Origin: Palsa-461 sp036844945
GTDB lineage: Bacteria; Actinomycetota; Acidimicrobiia; Acidimicrobiales; RAAP-2
DNA length: 64,000 nt
Assembly: GCA_036844945.1 (NCBI GenBank)
Contig: DAIUEV010000013.1
Coordinates: 1-64,000, forward strand
Reading direction: 5' to 3'
Notes under the pieces: model-generated
What the model saw: only the letters and a program-made list of their open reading frames with translations
The model's database searches: none
What the model was told of the DNA's origin: nothing
In this document: positions 16,330-25,030 of the stretch, piece after piece
Position numbering within the stretch: the stretch's first letter is position 1
Layout of the letters: each line of letters starts with the position of its first letter
Translations under genes and position numbers: made by a program

Positions 16330-17982
16330 TCACTCCCCAGCCAGGTCTCGCCGAGCAAATCCGACGGCTCCGGCCACAGCCGCGACGACCGCCACGGCGA
16401 GCATGACGGCATTCGTGGGCCAGTTGGGGGTCTCGGCCGGAGCAGCTGCGATCTGGTGGAACAGGGACGTATCGAGCAGCCAGTGGTTCAGGCCCACGAT
16501 CCCGCCGACCAGGTCGAGCAGGAAGGACCAGACCAGGACGCTGTAGGTGGCGACGACGGTCGCTCGGGGCCACACCCCGAAGGCCAGCGCGCCCACCCCG
16601 AGCACGCATAGGGCCGGAGGTACGACGTTGAGCCCCGCATCGACCAGGGAAGCGAACGGCACCCCAGCGTGCTGACTGGCCTGGCCTAGCCAGGCGCAGA
16701 GTCCAACCAACACTCCGCCGAGGACGGCTCCCAAGGCGACGAGGCCGAACCCGGAGGCGAACCATCGCATGCGGGGCACCGGCCGTACGAGGAGGTGATC
16801 GAGCTGCCCGGTCGCCTCAGAGCTTCGGATTGCGGCGACCTGACTCGAGACGAGCAGGCCGACCAGCAGCGCCGCCATAAGAAGGGTCACGCCGAGAAAG
16901 ACCCGGGGCCCGGTCCCCGATGCACCCAGACGGGCGAGGGCATGGCGTGCGCTGGCCGACCCCGTGAGCGCGCCGCCCGCCGCCTTCGCGATGAAGCCGG
17001 TGATCAGCCCTGCTCCCCCGATCGAAGCCAGCCATCCGAGAACACTCGCCCGCGACAGCCGGGTGGCGAGCCCGAGCGTCCCGCCGAGCAGCGCCAGATG
17101 GGCCGGGGCCTCGAAACGGTCCGGGACGATGCTGGCCCCCATGTCCCGGCGCCCAGCACACAGGAGGGCCGCCGTGACGCACACGGCGCACAACCCTGCG
17201 ATCGGCAGTAGCGCGACCGGGTCGCTCCCACTCAACGGGCGGAGGTTCTCCGCCCACCCGAGCGGCGTCGTCCACCGAAGCCAGCCGAGCGACGCCGAGG
17301 AGTCGGCGACGAGGCGGAGGGTGAAGCTCACTCCGATCGCCACCCCGCCGTACGCAGCGGCGCGACGGCGGGTCGCGGCGAGCTGGCTGGCAAGCCCGCC
17401 GACGGTCAGGAAGACGACTGCGCTGACTACCAGGGCCAGGGCCAGGAAGAGGGCGGAGGGGGCGTCGATCCCGACCCTGCCCGAGCGCCCGATGGCGACC
17501 GCCACCACCGCGGTGATTGCGTAGAGGACGCCGGCACCGGCGGCGAGCCCCAACAGCCCCTTGGCCGCCGCACTCCTTCGAGTGGTCCGCCCGGCGAGCA
17601 GTAGCTCCCAGCGACCGGCCTCTTCCTCGCCCCGAAGCAGCCTCGTCGAAGCCAGCACCCCCCAGACCGCCCCCACGATCCCGAGGACGCCAAGGCTCCG
17701 CCAGGCGGTGAACCCGGCCACCGTTTGGACGTCGTGGGCCCGCCCGATGAGCGCGTCGATGCCGGAGTTGTCGCCGAAGGTGGCAGCCAGGTGGTCGCGC
17801 GCAGCCTGTGTCTTGTACGTCGCCGCATACCCAAGTGCCGAGGAGGCGACGACGATCCCGAACACGTACCCCCAGAGCGCTCCCGAGCGCACCGCCTTGC
17901 GGCCGGTGAGCCCCGCGATCACCCATCGCGAGTGACCCGACCCCACGCGGGATTCAGCGAGTGTCGGAGACAAGGTCGTCAC
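16330..17982 (-). CDS. ABC-2 type export permease
   Basis: This is a membrane protein of about 550 residues with some twelve hydrophobic segments in two repeated halves, the layout of actinobacterial drug or antibiotic efflux permeases that carry both halves in one chain (as in the YhgE/tetronasin-type TnrB-like group). The GTG at 17982 overlaps the end of the ATPase gene by 29 bases; it begins VTTLSPTLAESRV and is followed by a basic stretch and the first membrane segment. The longer upstream frame belongs to the ATPase shadow. Together with the ATPase it should form an exporter; the substrate is unknown. Confidence 0.8.
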   Translation of the reverse strand: MTTLSPTLAESRVGSGHSRWVIAGLTGRKAVRSGALWGYVFGIVVASSALGYAATYKTQAARDHLAATFGDNSGIDALIGRAHDVQTVAGFTAWRSLGVLGIVGAVWGVLASTRLLRGEEEAGRWELLLAGRTTRRSAAAKGLLGLAAGAGVLYAITAVVAVAIGRSGRVGIDAPSALFLALALVVSAVVFLTVGGLASQLAATRRRAAAYGGVAIGVSFTLRLVADSSASLGWLRWTTPLGWAENLRPLSGSDPVALLPIAGLCAVCVTAALLCAGRRDMGASIVPDRFEAPAHLALLGGTLGLATRLSRASVLGWLASIGGAGLITGFIAKAAGGALTGSASARHALARLGASGTGPRVFLGVTLLMAALLVGLLVSSQVAAIRSSEATGQLDHLLVRPVPRMRWFASGFGLVALGAVLGGVLVGLCAWLGQASQHAGVPFASLVDAGLNVVPPALCVLGVGALAFGVWPRATVVATYSVLVWSFLLDLVGGIVGLNHWLLDTSLFHQIAAAPAETPNWPTNAVMLAVAVVAAVAGAVGFARRDLAGE

Positions 17983-18874
17983 GGGCCTCCCCCTCCGCGC
18001 CGTAGTGCGCCAGGAACAGCTCCTCGAGCGACGGCTCGCGACTGAGCAGCTCGTGGACACCCGACGCGGCGAGCACGCGCAGAAGTGGCTCGACCGACCC
18101 GCGGACCTGGCACCGCACCACCTGGCCCTCGACCTCGATCGAGTCCACGCCAGGCACCCGGGACAGATCGGGCGGAGGCCCATCAAAGGTCGCCTCGACG
18201 CTGAGTGCCGAGAGGTGCCGCATTTCGGACAGTGTGCCGATGTCGATAAGGGACCCGCTGCGAAGGATCCCGACCCGGTCGCACAGCGCTTCGACCTCGC
18301 TCAGGATATGGGAGGACAAGAAGACGGTCTGACCTCTTTCTCGCGCCTCGTGGACCGCATGGCGGAACGCCTGCTCCATGAGCGGGTCAAGCCCTGCAGT
18401 GGGCTCGTCCAGGAGGAGGAGGTCCGCCCGAGTCATGAGCGCGGCGACCAGGATCAGTTTCTGGCGGTTGCCCTTCGAATACGCGCGCACCTTCTTGGCC
18501 AGGTCGAGGTCGAATCGCTCGATGAGCGCGTCGCGATAGGCCGGGTCGACCTGTCCATGGACCCGCCCGAGGAGGTGAAGCGTCTCTCGTCCCGTGAGCC
18601 CTGGCCAGAGGTTGGCCTCGCCAGCCACGTATGCGAGCCTTCGGTGGGCTGCGACGGCCTCGCTCTGGCAGTCGAGACCGAAGATCTCGGCACTCCCACT
18701 CGTGGGCCGGACCAGACCGAGCAGCAGCCGGATCGTGGTGGTCTTCCCGGCTCCGTTGGGACCCAGGAACCCGAGCACCTCGCCCTCCGCGACGTCAAGG
18801 TCGAGATCCTTCAGCGCGTCGACCGTGCCATAGCGCTTCGACAGCCGTTCAGTTCTGACCGCCGGTGGCTGCAC
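17954..18874 (-). CDS. ABC transporter ATP-binding protein (drug-exporter type)
   Basis: This 306-residue ATPase carries Walker A GPNGAGKTTT at about 38-47, the signature segment YSKGNRQKL, Walker B LLLLDEPTAGLDPL and the H-loop in SSHILSEVE. The C-terminal 80 residues form the extra domain of DrrA-type exporters. It is translated just before the permease gene, with overlapping ends. The pair sits between the arginine deiminase unit and membrane protein copy B, but shares no obvious operon with either; the arcC-linked USP ends 50 bases upstream on the same strand, so read-through is possible. Confidence 0.9.
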   Translation of the reverse strand: MQPPAVRTERLSKRYGTVDALKDLDLDVAEGEVLGFLGPNGAGKTTTIRLLLGLVRPTSGSAEIFGLDCQSEAVAAHRRLAYVAGEANLWPGLTGRETLHLLGRVHGQVDPAYRDALIERFDLDLAKKVRAYSKGNRQKLILVAALMTRADLLLLDEPTAGLDPLMEQAFRHAVHEARERGQTVFLSSHILSEVEALCDRVGILRSGSLIDIGTLSEMRHLSALSVEATFDGPPPDLSRVPGVDSIEVEGQVVRCQVRGSVEPLLRVLAASGVHELLSREPSLEELFLAHYGAEGEARDDLVSDTR

Positions 18875-18924
18875 GTTTGTCTCTGCCCTCTCTTCGTGTC
18901 GCGACGCCGTGCGTCACCGTCGGC

Positions 18925-19359
18925 CTAGGACGGGCGAAGGACGACCACTGGACAGTGCGCGTTCGTCACACAGTGTTCACTCACCGAGCCGAGGACCATT
19001 CCCACGAAGGCCCCGTGGCCTCGGCAGCCGACCACGAGCAGGGACGCATCCTTGGAGCACTCCACCAACACGGATGCCGGGTGCCCCTCGCGGACAACCT
19101 TGCGGATCGGCACATCCGGGAATGCCTTGCGGACCCGCGCCTCGGCGTCGTCCAAGAGATGGGCAGCGTCCGCCTCGGGGTCGAAACCTTCGGGCAGGGG
19201 CAGCGGGCTCCCGTAGGTGGACGGCCACTCCCATGCGGTCACAATCTCCAGTGCGGTTGCGGTGGCCGCAGCATGTCGTGCCGCCCAGTCCAACGCGTCC
19301 AAGGACGAAGGCGACCCATCGATCCCCACCAAAACCGGGCCTCCCGGGGCTCCGCTCAC
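18925..19359 (-). CDS. Universal stress protein at the end of the arc unit
   Basis: This 144-residue USP begins PVLVGIDGSPSS and keeps the signature G-x2-G-x9-G-S (GCRGHGAFVGMVLGS) before SVSEHCVTNAHCPVVVL. The GTG at 19359 overlaps the arcC stop (GTGA), and a GGGGAG ribosome site precedes it, so it is translationally coupled to carbamate kinase. The longer frame upstream lies inside arcC and is rejected. Association of a USP with ATP-producing arginine fermentation is consistent with an ATP-responsive role in starvation (inference). Confidence 0.9.
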   Translation of the reverse strand: MSGAPGGPVLVGIDGSPSSLDALDWAARHAAATATALEIVTAWEWPSTYGSPLPLPEGFDPEADAAHLLDDAEARVRKAFPDVPIRKVVREGHPASVLVECSKDASLLVVGCRGHGAFVGMVLGSVSEHCVTNAHCPVVVLRPS

Positions 19360-20357
19360 CTGCTCCCCTTTCTCTCCGCACACGAGGATGCATGCGGGCG
19401 GGTGGCCCCGGAGGGGACACCACCCGAATCGACCGGCTCGACCACGAGCTCGGCGCCGGGTCCAACATAGGTTCCTGCGGTGCCTTCGAGGATCCGCCCG
19501 ACCTCGTTCAGGCGACCGATGTAGGCCCCGTTCGACGTGGCGTCGACAAAACGACATACCGCTTCGACCTTGGGTCCCATCGAGCCCGCCGGGAACCGAT
19601 GGGCCCGTAGGGCTTCCGGGCTCACCCTCCTCACGGCCAGAGCAAACTCGGTTCCATAGTCGAATTCGACGGCTGCGACATCGGTCAGCAGGACCAGCGC
19701 ATCGGCCCCGAGATCACTCGCGAGCAGGGACGCGGTGAGGTCCTTGTCGACCACCGCCTCCATCCCGACGAGGCGGTCTTCCACTCGACACACCGGGATC
19801 CCCCCCCCGCCGGCACACACCACCACCGTCCCCGCCTCAAGAAGGGTCCGGACGGTGTCGATCTCGACGATCTGCCTGGGCTCCGGGGAGGCCACGACGC
19901 GGCGCCACTTGTCCCCATCTGCGGCGATCGACCAACCGAGGCGGCTCGCCAGACGACGAGCCTCGTCCTCGGGATAGGTGGGCCCCACAAACTTGGTCGG
20001 GACGTTGAACGCCGGATCATCGGCCGAGACGAGGGTCTGGGATATGACACTGGCCACCGGGCGGCCCGGCAGCGCATTCTCCACCGCCTGCTGGATGAGG
20101 TATCCGATCATCCCCTGCGTCTGGGCGTCGAGAACGTCGAAGGGGTAGGGATGAGGCAGGGCCGGATCCCGCGCACTCTCGAGCGCCAACAGGCCCACCT
20201 GAGGGCCGTTCCCATGTGTGATCACGACCTCGTGGGCGCGCAGAATCGGAAGAAGCGCTCCGATCCCGGCGACCACGTGGCACCGCTGGACCTCGGCCAG
20301 CGGCACCTCACCGCGCTCAAGGAGCGCATTGCCCCCGAGCGCGACGACCAAGCGCAT
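19356..20357 (-). CDS. arcC: Carbamate kinase
   Basis: This 333-residue enzyme makes ATP and carbamate (then CO2 and ammonia) from carbamoyl phosphate and ADP, the energy-yielding step of the arginine deiminase pathway. Family motifs are visible: VALGGNALL at the N-terminus (nucleotide/phosphate site), VITHGNGPQVG near 45-55, VVCAGGGGIPV near 175, and DKDLTASLLASDLGADALVLLTDV. Its length fits the family. It follows arcB by one base and is overlapped by a USP start, so all three are one transcript. Confidence 0.95.
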   Translation of the reverse strand: MRLVVALGGNALLERGEVPLAEVQRCHVVAGIGALLPILRAHEVVITHGNGPQVGLLALESARDPALPHPYPFDVLDAQTQGMIGYLIQQAVENALPGRPVASVISQTLVSADDPAFNVPTKFVGPTYPEDEARRLASRLGWSIAADGDKWRRVVASPEPRQIVEIDTVRTLLEAGTVVVCAGGGGIPVCRVEDRLVGMEAVVDKDLTASLLASDLGADALVLLTDVAAVEFDYGTEFALAVRRVSPEALRAHRFPAGSMGPKVEAVCRFVDATSNGAYIGRLNEVGRILEGTAGTYVGPGAELVVEPVDSGGVPSGATRPHASSCAERKGSR

Positions 20358-20358
20358 C

Positions 20359-21366
20359 TCAGTCCCCGATCGTCGCCACCATCAGTGCCTTGATGGTGTG
20401 CAGGCGGTTCTCGGCCTGGTCGAAGACGACCGAGGCCGGAGACTCAAAGACTTCGTCGGAGACTTCCAAGGAGGTGAGTCCGCGCTTCTCGAACACCATC
20501 CGACCGACTTCTGTCTCCGTGTTGTGGAGAGCCGGCAGACAGTGCATGAACTTGGTCTCGTGGATCCCGGTGGCGTGCATCACCGCGTGGTTCACCTGGT
20601 AAGGGAACAGCAGGTCGATCCGCTCGTCCCACTCTTCGGCGGGCTCGCCCATCGACAACCACACGTCGGTGTACAAGAAGTGGGCCCCGTGGACGGCAGC
20701 GAAGACGTCCTCGGTCAACGTGATGCGGGCACCGGACTGCTCGCTCAAGGCCTTGGCGATCGCCCGCACCTCTCCGGATGGCCAGAGCGCCTCTGGAGCG
20801 GCGATGCGGACGTCCATCCCCAACAGTGCGCCGGTCGCCAACAGCGAGTTGGCGGTGTTGTTCCGGGCATCACCCAAGTAGCAGTAGGCCACATCGGTAA
20901 CCGGCACACTCGCGTGGTCACGCATTGTCAGAATGTCGGCCAGCATTTGGGTGGGATGCCATTCGTCGGTGAGCCCGTTCCATACCGGCACTCCGGAATG
21001 GGTAGCCAACGTCTCGACGATCGTTTGGGAAAAGCCGCGGTACTCGATACCGTCGTACATGCGCCCGAGCACGCGAGCCGTGTCGGACATGGACTCCTTC
21101 TTCCCGAGCTGAGATTCGCCCGGTCCGATATAGCTCACGTGTGCGCCCTGATCGTGCGCCGCCACTTCAAATGCCGATTTCGTCCGCGTCGATGGCTTTT
21201 CGAAGATGAGAGCGATGTTCCTACCGCTCATGCGCTCCACCTCGGTGCCCGATCGCTTCGCAGCACGCAGCTCCCCAGCGAGGTCGATCAGATAGAGGAA
21301 CTCATCGGGGGTGAGATCGGACTCTTTCAGTAGGCTTCTTCCCCGCAGGTTCATCGTGTTTGCCAC
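20359..21366 (-). CDS. arcB: Ornithine carbamoyltransferase (catabolic context)
   Basis: This 335-residue enzyme interconverts citrulline plus phosphate with ornithine plus carbamoyl phosphate. The carbamoyl-phosphate loop is EKPSTRTKSAFEVA (about 56-69), with the second-site motif DEWHPTQMLAD and the ornithine-side HCLPA in MHCLPALHN. Position between arcA and arcC argues for the catabolic direction. An anabolic argF-like enzyme would look similar in sequence, so the assignment rests on context. It starts 12 bases after the arcA stop. Confidence 0.95.
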   Translation of the reverse strand: MANTMNLRGRSLLKESDLTPDEFLYLIDLAGELRAAKRSGTEVERMSGRNIALIFEKPSTRTKSAFEVAAHDQGAHVSYIGPGESQLGKKESMSDTARVLGRMYDGIEYRGFSQTIVETLATHSGVPVWNGLTDEWHPTQMLADILTMRDHASVPVTDVAYCYLGDARNNTANSLLATGALLGMDVRIAAPEALWPSGEVRAIAKALSEQSGARITLTEDVFAAVHGAHFLYTDVWLSMGEPAEEWDERIDLLFPYQVNHAVMHATGIHETKFMHCLPALHNTETEVGRMVFEKRGLTSLEVSDEVFESPASVVFDQAENRLHTIKALMVATIGD

Positions 21367-21378
21367 CTCCTCTTCGGC

Positions 21379-22599
21379 CTAGTCCGCCGCGTCACGTTCG
21401 ATCGGGCAGGTCATGCACCGTGGGCCGCCTCGACCCCGACCCAGCTCGCTCCCGGCGATCGTCACCACCTCGAGACCGTGCTTTCGGAGCATGGTATTCG
21501 TGGCCACGTTGCGTTCGTATCCGAACACCACCCCAGGCGCCACCGCGAGGTAGTTGGTGCCGTCGTCCCACTGCTCACGCTCGGCGGCACGGATGTCCTC
21601 GTCGGTCGTCAGCACCGTCACCTGCTCGATTTCCAGTATCCGAGCCAAGGTCTCCCACAGGTCGTGATTGCGGCTCACCGGGGCCTGGCCATCGTGTCCA
21701 GCGGTGATGGTCCAGCTCCGAAGGCGCCGGTCGAAGTACGGATACAGGACGAACGTCGATCGGTCGACCATGGACATCACGGTGTCGAGGTGCATGAAGG
21801 CATGCGAGCGGGGGAGCTCGATCGCCACGACCTTCGTCGCCTGGCCCGAGGCAAACAGAGCTCGCGCCAAGATCTCGACCGCCATAGGCGTGGTCCGCTC
21901 CCCCATCCCGACCAGCACGGCACCGTTGCCTACGACGTGCACGTCGCCACCCTCGAGGGTCGCCGGTTGGTGATCTTCGTCGTCGTCTCCGTAGTAGGTG
22001 ATGAAGTCGGAGTCTCTGAACAGCGGGTGGAACCGATAGATGGCCCGCGTGTGAAGCGATTCGCGTCGCCGAGCCGGCTTGGCCATGGGATTGATCGTCA
22101 CACCGCCATAGATCCAGCACGAATTGTCCCTCTGGAACAGGTGATTGGGCAGCGGGGACAGCACAAAGTCGTCGGCACGAAGCATGTCCCACTTCAGGCT
22201 CTTCGCCTTCAAGGGTTGGAGGTCCGCCTTCAGCACGCCACCGACCAGATGCTCAGCCAGGGTCTCACTGTCGAGCCGTTCGAGCAGCTTCCTGACGGGA
22301 TCCACGAGCGACGGGCCGAGCATCTCGGGAGTGCAGATGCGATCGAGTACAAACTGGCGACCCTCGGGCACGTCTAATGTCTCGCTGAGCAGTCGCCCGT
22401 AGTAGTGAACCCGAACCCCCTTTTCCCGCAACGCTTCGGCGAAGGCGTCGTGCTCCTCCTTGGCCTTCTTCGCCCACATCACGTCATCGAACAGCAACTC
22501 ACCGATGTTCTCGGGCGTGAGCCTGGAGAGTTCGAGCCCGGGTCGATGCAGAATCGCTTGCCGGAGCTTGCCGACTTCAGATCTGACTGCGAAGGTCAC
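21379..22599 (-). CDS. arcA: Arginine deiminase
   Basis: This 406-residue enzyme hydrolyses arginine to citrulline and ammonia. It has the guanidino-modifying fold residues: LEGGDVHVV (acidic pair region), HAFMHLDTVMSMVD with the catalytic histidine, and the nucleophilic cysteine in GPRCMTCPIERD near the C-terminus. I chose the GTG at 22599 because GGAGGT lies six bases upstream of it; an ATG at 22614 would place that site inside the gene. A DosR-like box lies about 100 bases upstream, so the arcA-arcB-arcC-usp set may have its own promoter besides arcD read-through. Confidence 0.95.
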   Translation of the reverse strand: MTFAVRSEVGKLRQAILHRPGLELSRLTPENIGELLFDDVMWAKKAKEEHDAFAEALREKGVRVHYYGRLLSETLDVPEGRQFVLDRICTPEMLGPSLVDPVRKLLERLDSETLAEHLVGGVLKADLQPLKAKSLKWDMLRADDFVLSPLPNHLFQRDNSCWIYGGVTINPMAKPARRRESLHTRAIYRFHPLFRDSDFITYYGDDDEDHQPATLEGGDVHVVGNGAVLVGMGERTTPMAVEILARALFASGQATKVVAIELPRSHAFMHLDTVMSMVDRSTFVLYPYFDRRLRSWTITAGHDGQAPVSRNHDLWETLARILEIEQVTVLTTDEDIRAAEREQWDDGTNYLAVAPGVVFGYERNVATNTMLRKHGLEVVTIAGSELGRGRGGPRCMTCPIERDAAD

Positions 22600-22701
22600 G
22601 TCACCACCTCCCATTCTGAAGGGCGTGCGAACTCGAGTGGCTCGCACCTGCTCGTACTGTCTTCGTACCGCCACCGTACGACGTCCCTGGAGCGACCAGA
22701 A

Positions 22702-22715
22702 GGGTCATAGGTCCC
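22702..22715. promoter_or_regulatory. Candidate DosR-like box upstream of arcA
   Basis: On the arcA strand this reads GGGACCTATGACCC, 11 of 14 positions of the DosR core, centred about 110 bases before the arcA GTG. It is only suggestive alone, but lies in the 187-base gap between a USP gene and arcA, where a promoter is expected. Confidence 0.4.
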
Positions 22716-22786
22716 GCCCCTTCGCCATCGACCGAGGCTTGGGTCGGAGGGCCGGCCGGTGTCATCGGCGTAATCGACTCGCTCGG

Positions 22787-23233
22787 TCAATATCCGTCCG
22801 CTCGGACCACGACCACCGGGCAGTGGGCTCTGGCGACACAGTGGAGGCTCACGGAACCCAGAAACACCTCTGTGAACTCACTGTGGCCCCGAGTCCCGAC
22901 GACGAGGAGATCTGCGCCCCTGGAGGCTTCGATCAGTGCCACGGACGGAGGCCCGGGGCGCACGACGACGTCGACAGTGATCGGGCTGTCGTTGGGGACG
23001 ACCTCTCCGAGAACCCGTTGGAGTTGGTGGGTGACGATGGACTCGAGATCGAGATCGACGGGCCAAGAGTCGGCATCGCTGACATAGACGGGGTACCCCC
23101 ACGCCGCCACCACTTCGACCCGGGCCCCGGTCAGGTTCGCTTGGCCCAGTGCCCAGCTAAGGGCTGCCTTCGACGAGGCGGATCCGTCGACACCGACGAC
23201 GATTCGGCCTTCCTTCCGGAGACTCTGCGTCAC
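22787..23233 (-). CDS. Universal stress protein between arcD and arcA
   Basis: This USP of about 148 residues starts its fold with IVVGVDGSASS and has G-x2-G-x9-G-S (GTRGHSEFTEVFLGS), then SVSLHCVARAHCPVVVV. It closely resembles the USP at 4064, sharing SWPVDLDLESIV versus LWPIDVDLEAIV, which points to a lineage-specific duplication. A GTG at 23233 is the preferred start; an in-frame start at 23284 would add 17 non-conserved residues. It sits inside the arginine deiminase cluster. Confidence 0.85.
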   Translation of the reverse strand: MTQSLRKEGRIVVGVDGSASSKAALSWALGQANLTGARVEVVAAWGYPVYVSDADSWPVDLDLESIVTHQLQRVLGEVVPNDSPITVDVVVRPGPPSVALIEASRGADLLVVGTRGHSEFTEVFLGSVSLHCVARAHCPVVVVRADGY

Positions 23234-23273
23234 GGTTCCATCGTGCCGGTTCCGAAGGGGTGCCGGAAGGGCT

Positions 23274-23295
23274 GAAGGTCCCACATTGGACCTTC
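23274..23295. repeat. Perfect inverted repeat between arcD and usp
   Basis: GAAGGTCC (23274-23281) is repeated inverted at 23288-23295 around a six-base centre. It lies 92 bases after the arcD stop and 41 bases before the downstream USP start. It could be a transcript-processing or attenuating hairpin, or a protein site; a DosR-like match (GGGACCTTCAGCCC on the gene strand, 10 of 14) overlaps it at 23269-23282. Confidence 0.4.
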
Positions 23296-23386
23296 CGGGG
23301 TCGACAATGCACCGCCGGCGTCCAGCCCGAGATCACACGCGACTGGGGTCTTGGCTCACCGATTGGACCCGGTGGTCATGGTCGAT

Positions 23387-24847
23387 TCACGACGACTGGG
23401 TCAGCTCGACGGCGGGACCCTCTGCGGGGAGGTCCACCGGCTCGGTCGCCTCACCAAGTCGCTGGCGACGGGCATTCAAGAAGACGTACAGGACGAGCCC
23501 GGTAAGGATCACGACCAGCGCCTGGTAGACGACTTGGTATCCCGAGGCGAACGTCACCCACATCGAGAACAGGACGCTCGCTCCAGCGACCGAAAGGTCC
23601 CGGGCCAGAAGCCAGCCCTGCACTCGGCGACGCCCTGAGACCAGGAAGGTGAGCTGGGCGATCGCCGACATGAAGTAGGGGATCGCCACCGTGACCACTG
23701 TGAGGTCCACCAGATAGGTGAACACCGTGAGCCCAGAGCTCGTGGTGTAACGCCACAACATCAGGAGCGATGGCAGCGCGGTGCCGACCAGGATGCCGAA
23801 CCAGGCTGTTCCCTTGCGGTCCGTCCAGGTGAACGGGCGGGGGAACATGTCGTCCTGGGCGATCGCCCGCGACGTCTCTGTGACGATCAGTGTCCACCCG
23901 TTCAGCGCTCCGATCCCCGAGACAACGGCGATGGCGGCGATGAACTTCGGAGCCCACGCACTGCCGGGGAAGATGCTCTGAAAGGCGTTGACAAATGGAG
24001 ACCCGGTGTTGACAAGGGTGTGATGGGAGACCAGTCCCATCACTGCCGCGGTGACCAGCACGTACAACAAAGCGCTGATAGCAGTGCCAATCATCGAGGC
24101 GCGCATGACGTTCCTGCGGGGGTCCCGTACCCGCTTGGCGGTGACCGCAGCCGCCTCGACCCCGATGAAGGAGAACAGCGCGACTCCGGCGGCGATCCCG
24201 ATGCCGCTGTACAGACTGCCACCCGAAGCGTTAAAGGGTCCAAAGTGAGCTTTCTCCACAAAGAACCATCCCACTATGGCGACGAAGAGCAACGGGAAGA
24301 ACTTGAGAATGACGGTGACGTTCTGGAACCACGCCATCTGGCGGATCCCGACCAAGTTGACGATGGCGGGCACCCACAACCCCACCATCGCGATACCGAA
24401 ATTCTCCATTCCGGTCGGGTGAGCGAAGCCGAACAGGGCGTCCACATAGAACACCCAAGACGAAACGATCGCAGCGTTCCCCGCCCAGGCTTGGACCCAG
24501 TAGCACCAACCAACCAAGTACCCCGCGAAGTCGCCGAACTCATGTCTGGAGTAGGCGTAGAGTCCGCCATCGCTGTTGGGCACCCGCTTGGTGAGCTGAC
24601 CGAACAGGACCGCCAGGAGCATGGCGCCCACAGCGATGACGCCCAGAACGACGATGCCCATGGTGCCGGCACCGGCCAGCACAGCCGGCATAGTGAACAC
24701 ACCGGTGCCGACGATGCTGCCGATCACCAGCCCAGTGGCCGAGGTCAAACCCAGAGCGTGGGCCTTCTCCTGGTTGCGGGTCGACAGTGATGGTTGGTCA
24801 ACCGGAGCCGGCTGGGCTGGTCCCGGCTGAGTATCGATGACTGACAT
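23387..24847 (-). CDS. arcD: Arginine/ornithine antiporter-like APC permease
   Basis: This 486-residue transporter of the basic amino acid/polyamine antiporter (APA) type has about twelve hydrophobic segments. The signature GSIVGTGVFTMPA lies near residues 42-54, and VPNSDGGLYAYSRHEFGDFAGY follows the first helices. Heading the deiminase cluster it most likely exchanges arginine for ornithine, giving energy-neutral uptake. The ATG at 24847 has GAGAGGGGACGG just before it. It is divergent from the DosR-like regulator gene, with a DosR-like box between. Other basic amino acid exchange is possible; the symbol rests on context. Confidence 0.85.
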   Translation of the reverse strand: MSVIDTQPGPAQPAPVDQPSLSTRNQEKAHALGLTSATGLVIGSIVGTGVFTMPAVLAGAGTMGIVVLGVIAVGAMLLAVLFGQLTKRVPNSDGGLYAYSRHEFGDFAGYLVGWCYWVQAWAGNAAIVSSWVFYVDALFGFAHPTGMENFGIAMVGLWVPAIVNLVGIRQMAWFQNVTVILKFFPLLFVAIVGWFFVEKAHFGPFNASGGSLYSGIGIAAGVALFSFIGVEAAAVTAKRVRDPRRNVMRASMIGTAISALLYVLVTAAVMGLVSHHTLVNTGSPFVNAFQSIFPGSAWAPKFIAAIAVVSGIGALNGWTLIVTETSRAIAQDDMFPRPFTWTDRKGTAWFGILVGTALPSLLMLWRYTTSSGLTVFTYLVDLTVVTVAIPYFMSAIAQLTFLVSGRRRVQGWLLARDLSVAGASVLFSMWVTFASGYQVVYQALVVILTGLVLYVFLNARRQRLGEATEPVDLPAEGPAVELTQSS

Positions 24848-24934
24848 CCGTCCCCTCTCGGTCAAGCCACAGCCTGGTCATGACCTGGCTTTGGACCTCT
24901 CAATCACTCTGAAAGACGGATCGAGAGCCGACTA

Positions 24935-24948
24935 GGGACCAAAGTCAC
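24935..24948. promoter_or_regulatory. DosR-like box in the arcD/devR divergent promoter
   Basis: GGGACCAAAGTCAC matches the DosR core GGGACTWWAGTCCC at 12 of 14 positions. It lies 88 bases upstream of arcD and 83 bases upstream of the regulator gene, suitable for control of both and for autoregulation. It is the second-best match in the window. Confidence 0.55.
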
Positions 24949-25030
24949 CCTTCAGGCCCCTCGTCAACCTGGGACGGGCCCCATCGCCAGTGCTCCGCCG
25001 TGGACACCCCCGCTCTGGCACAATTGCGGG

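Noticed and set aside
24020..24790. 256-codon plus-strand frame rich in His, Asp and Gln
   Set aside because: It lies antisense to arcD over its whole length; composition is typical of the complementary strand of a membrane protein.
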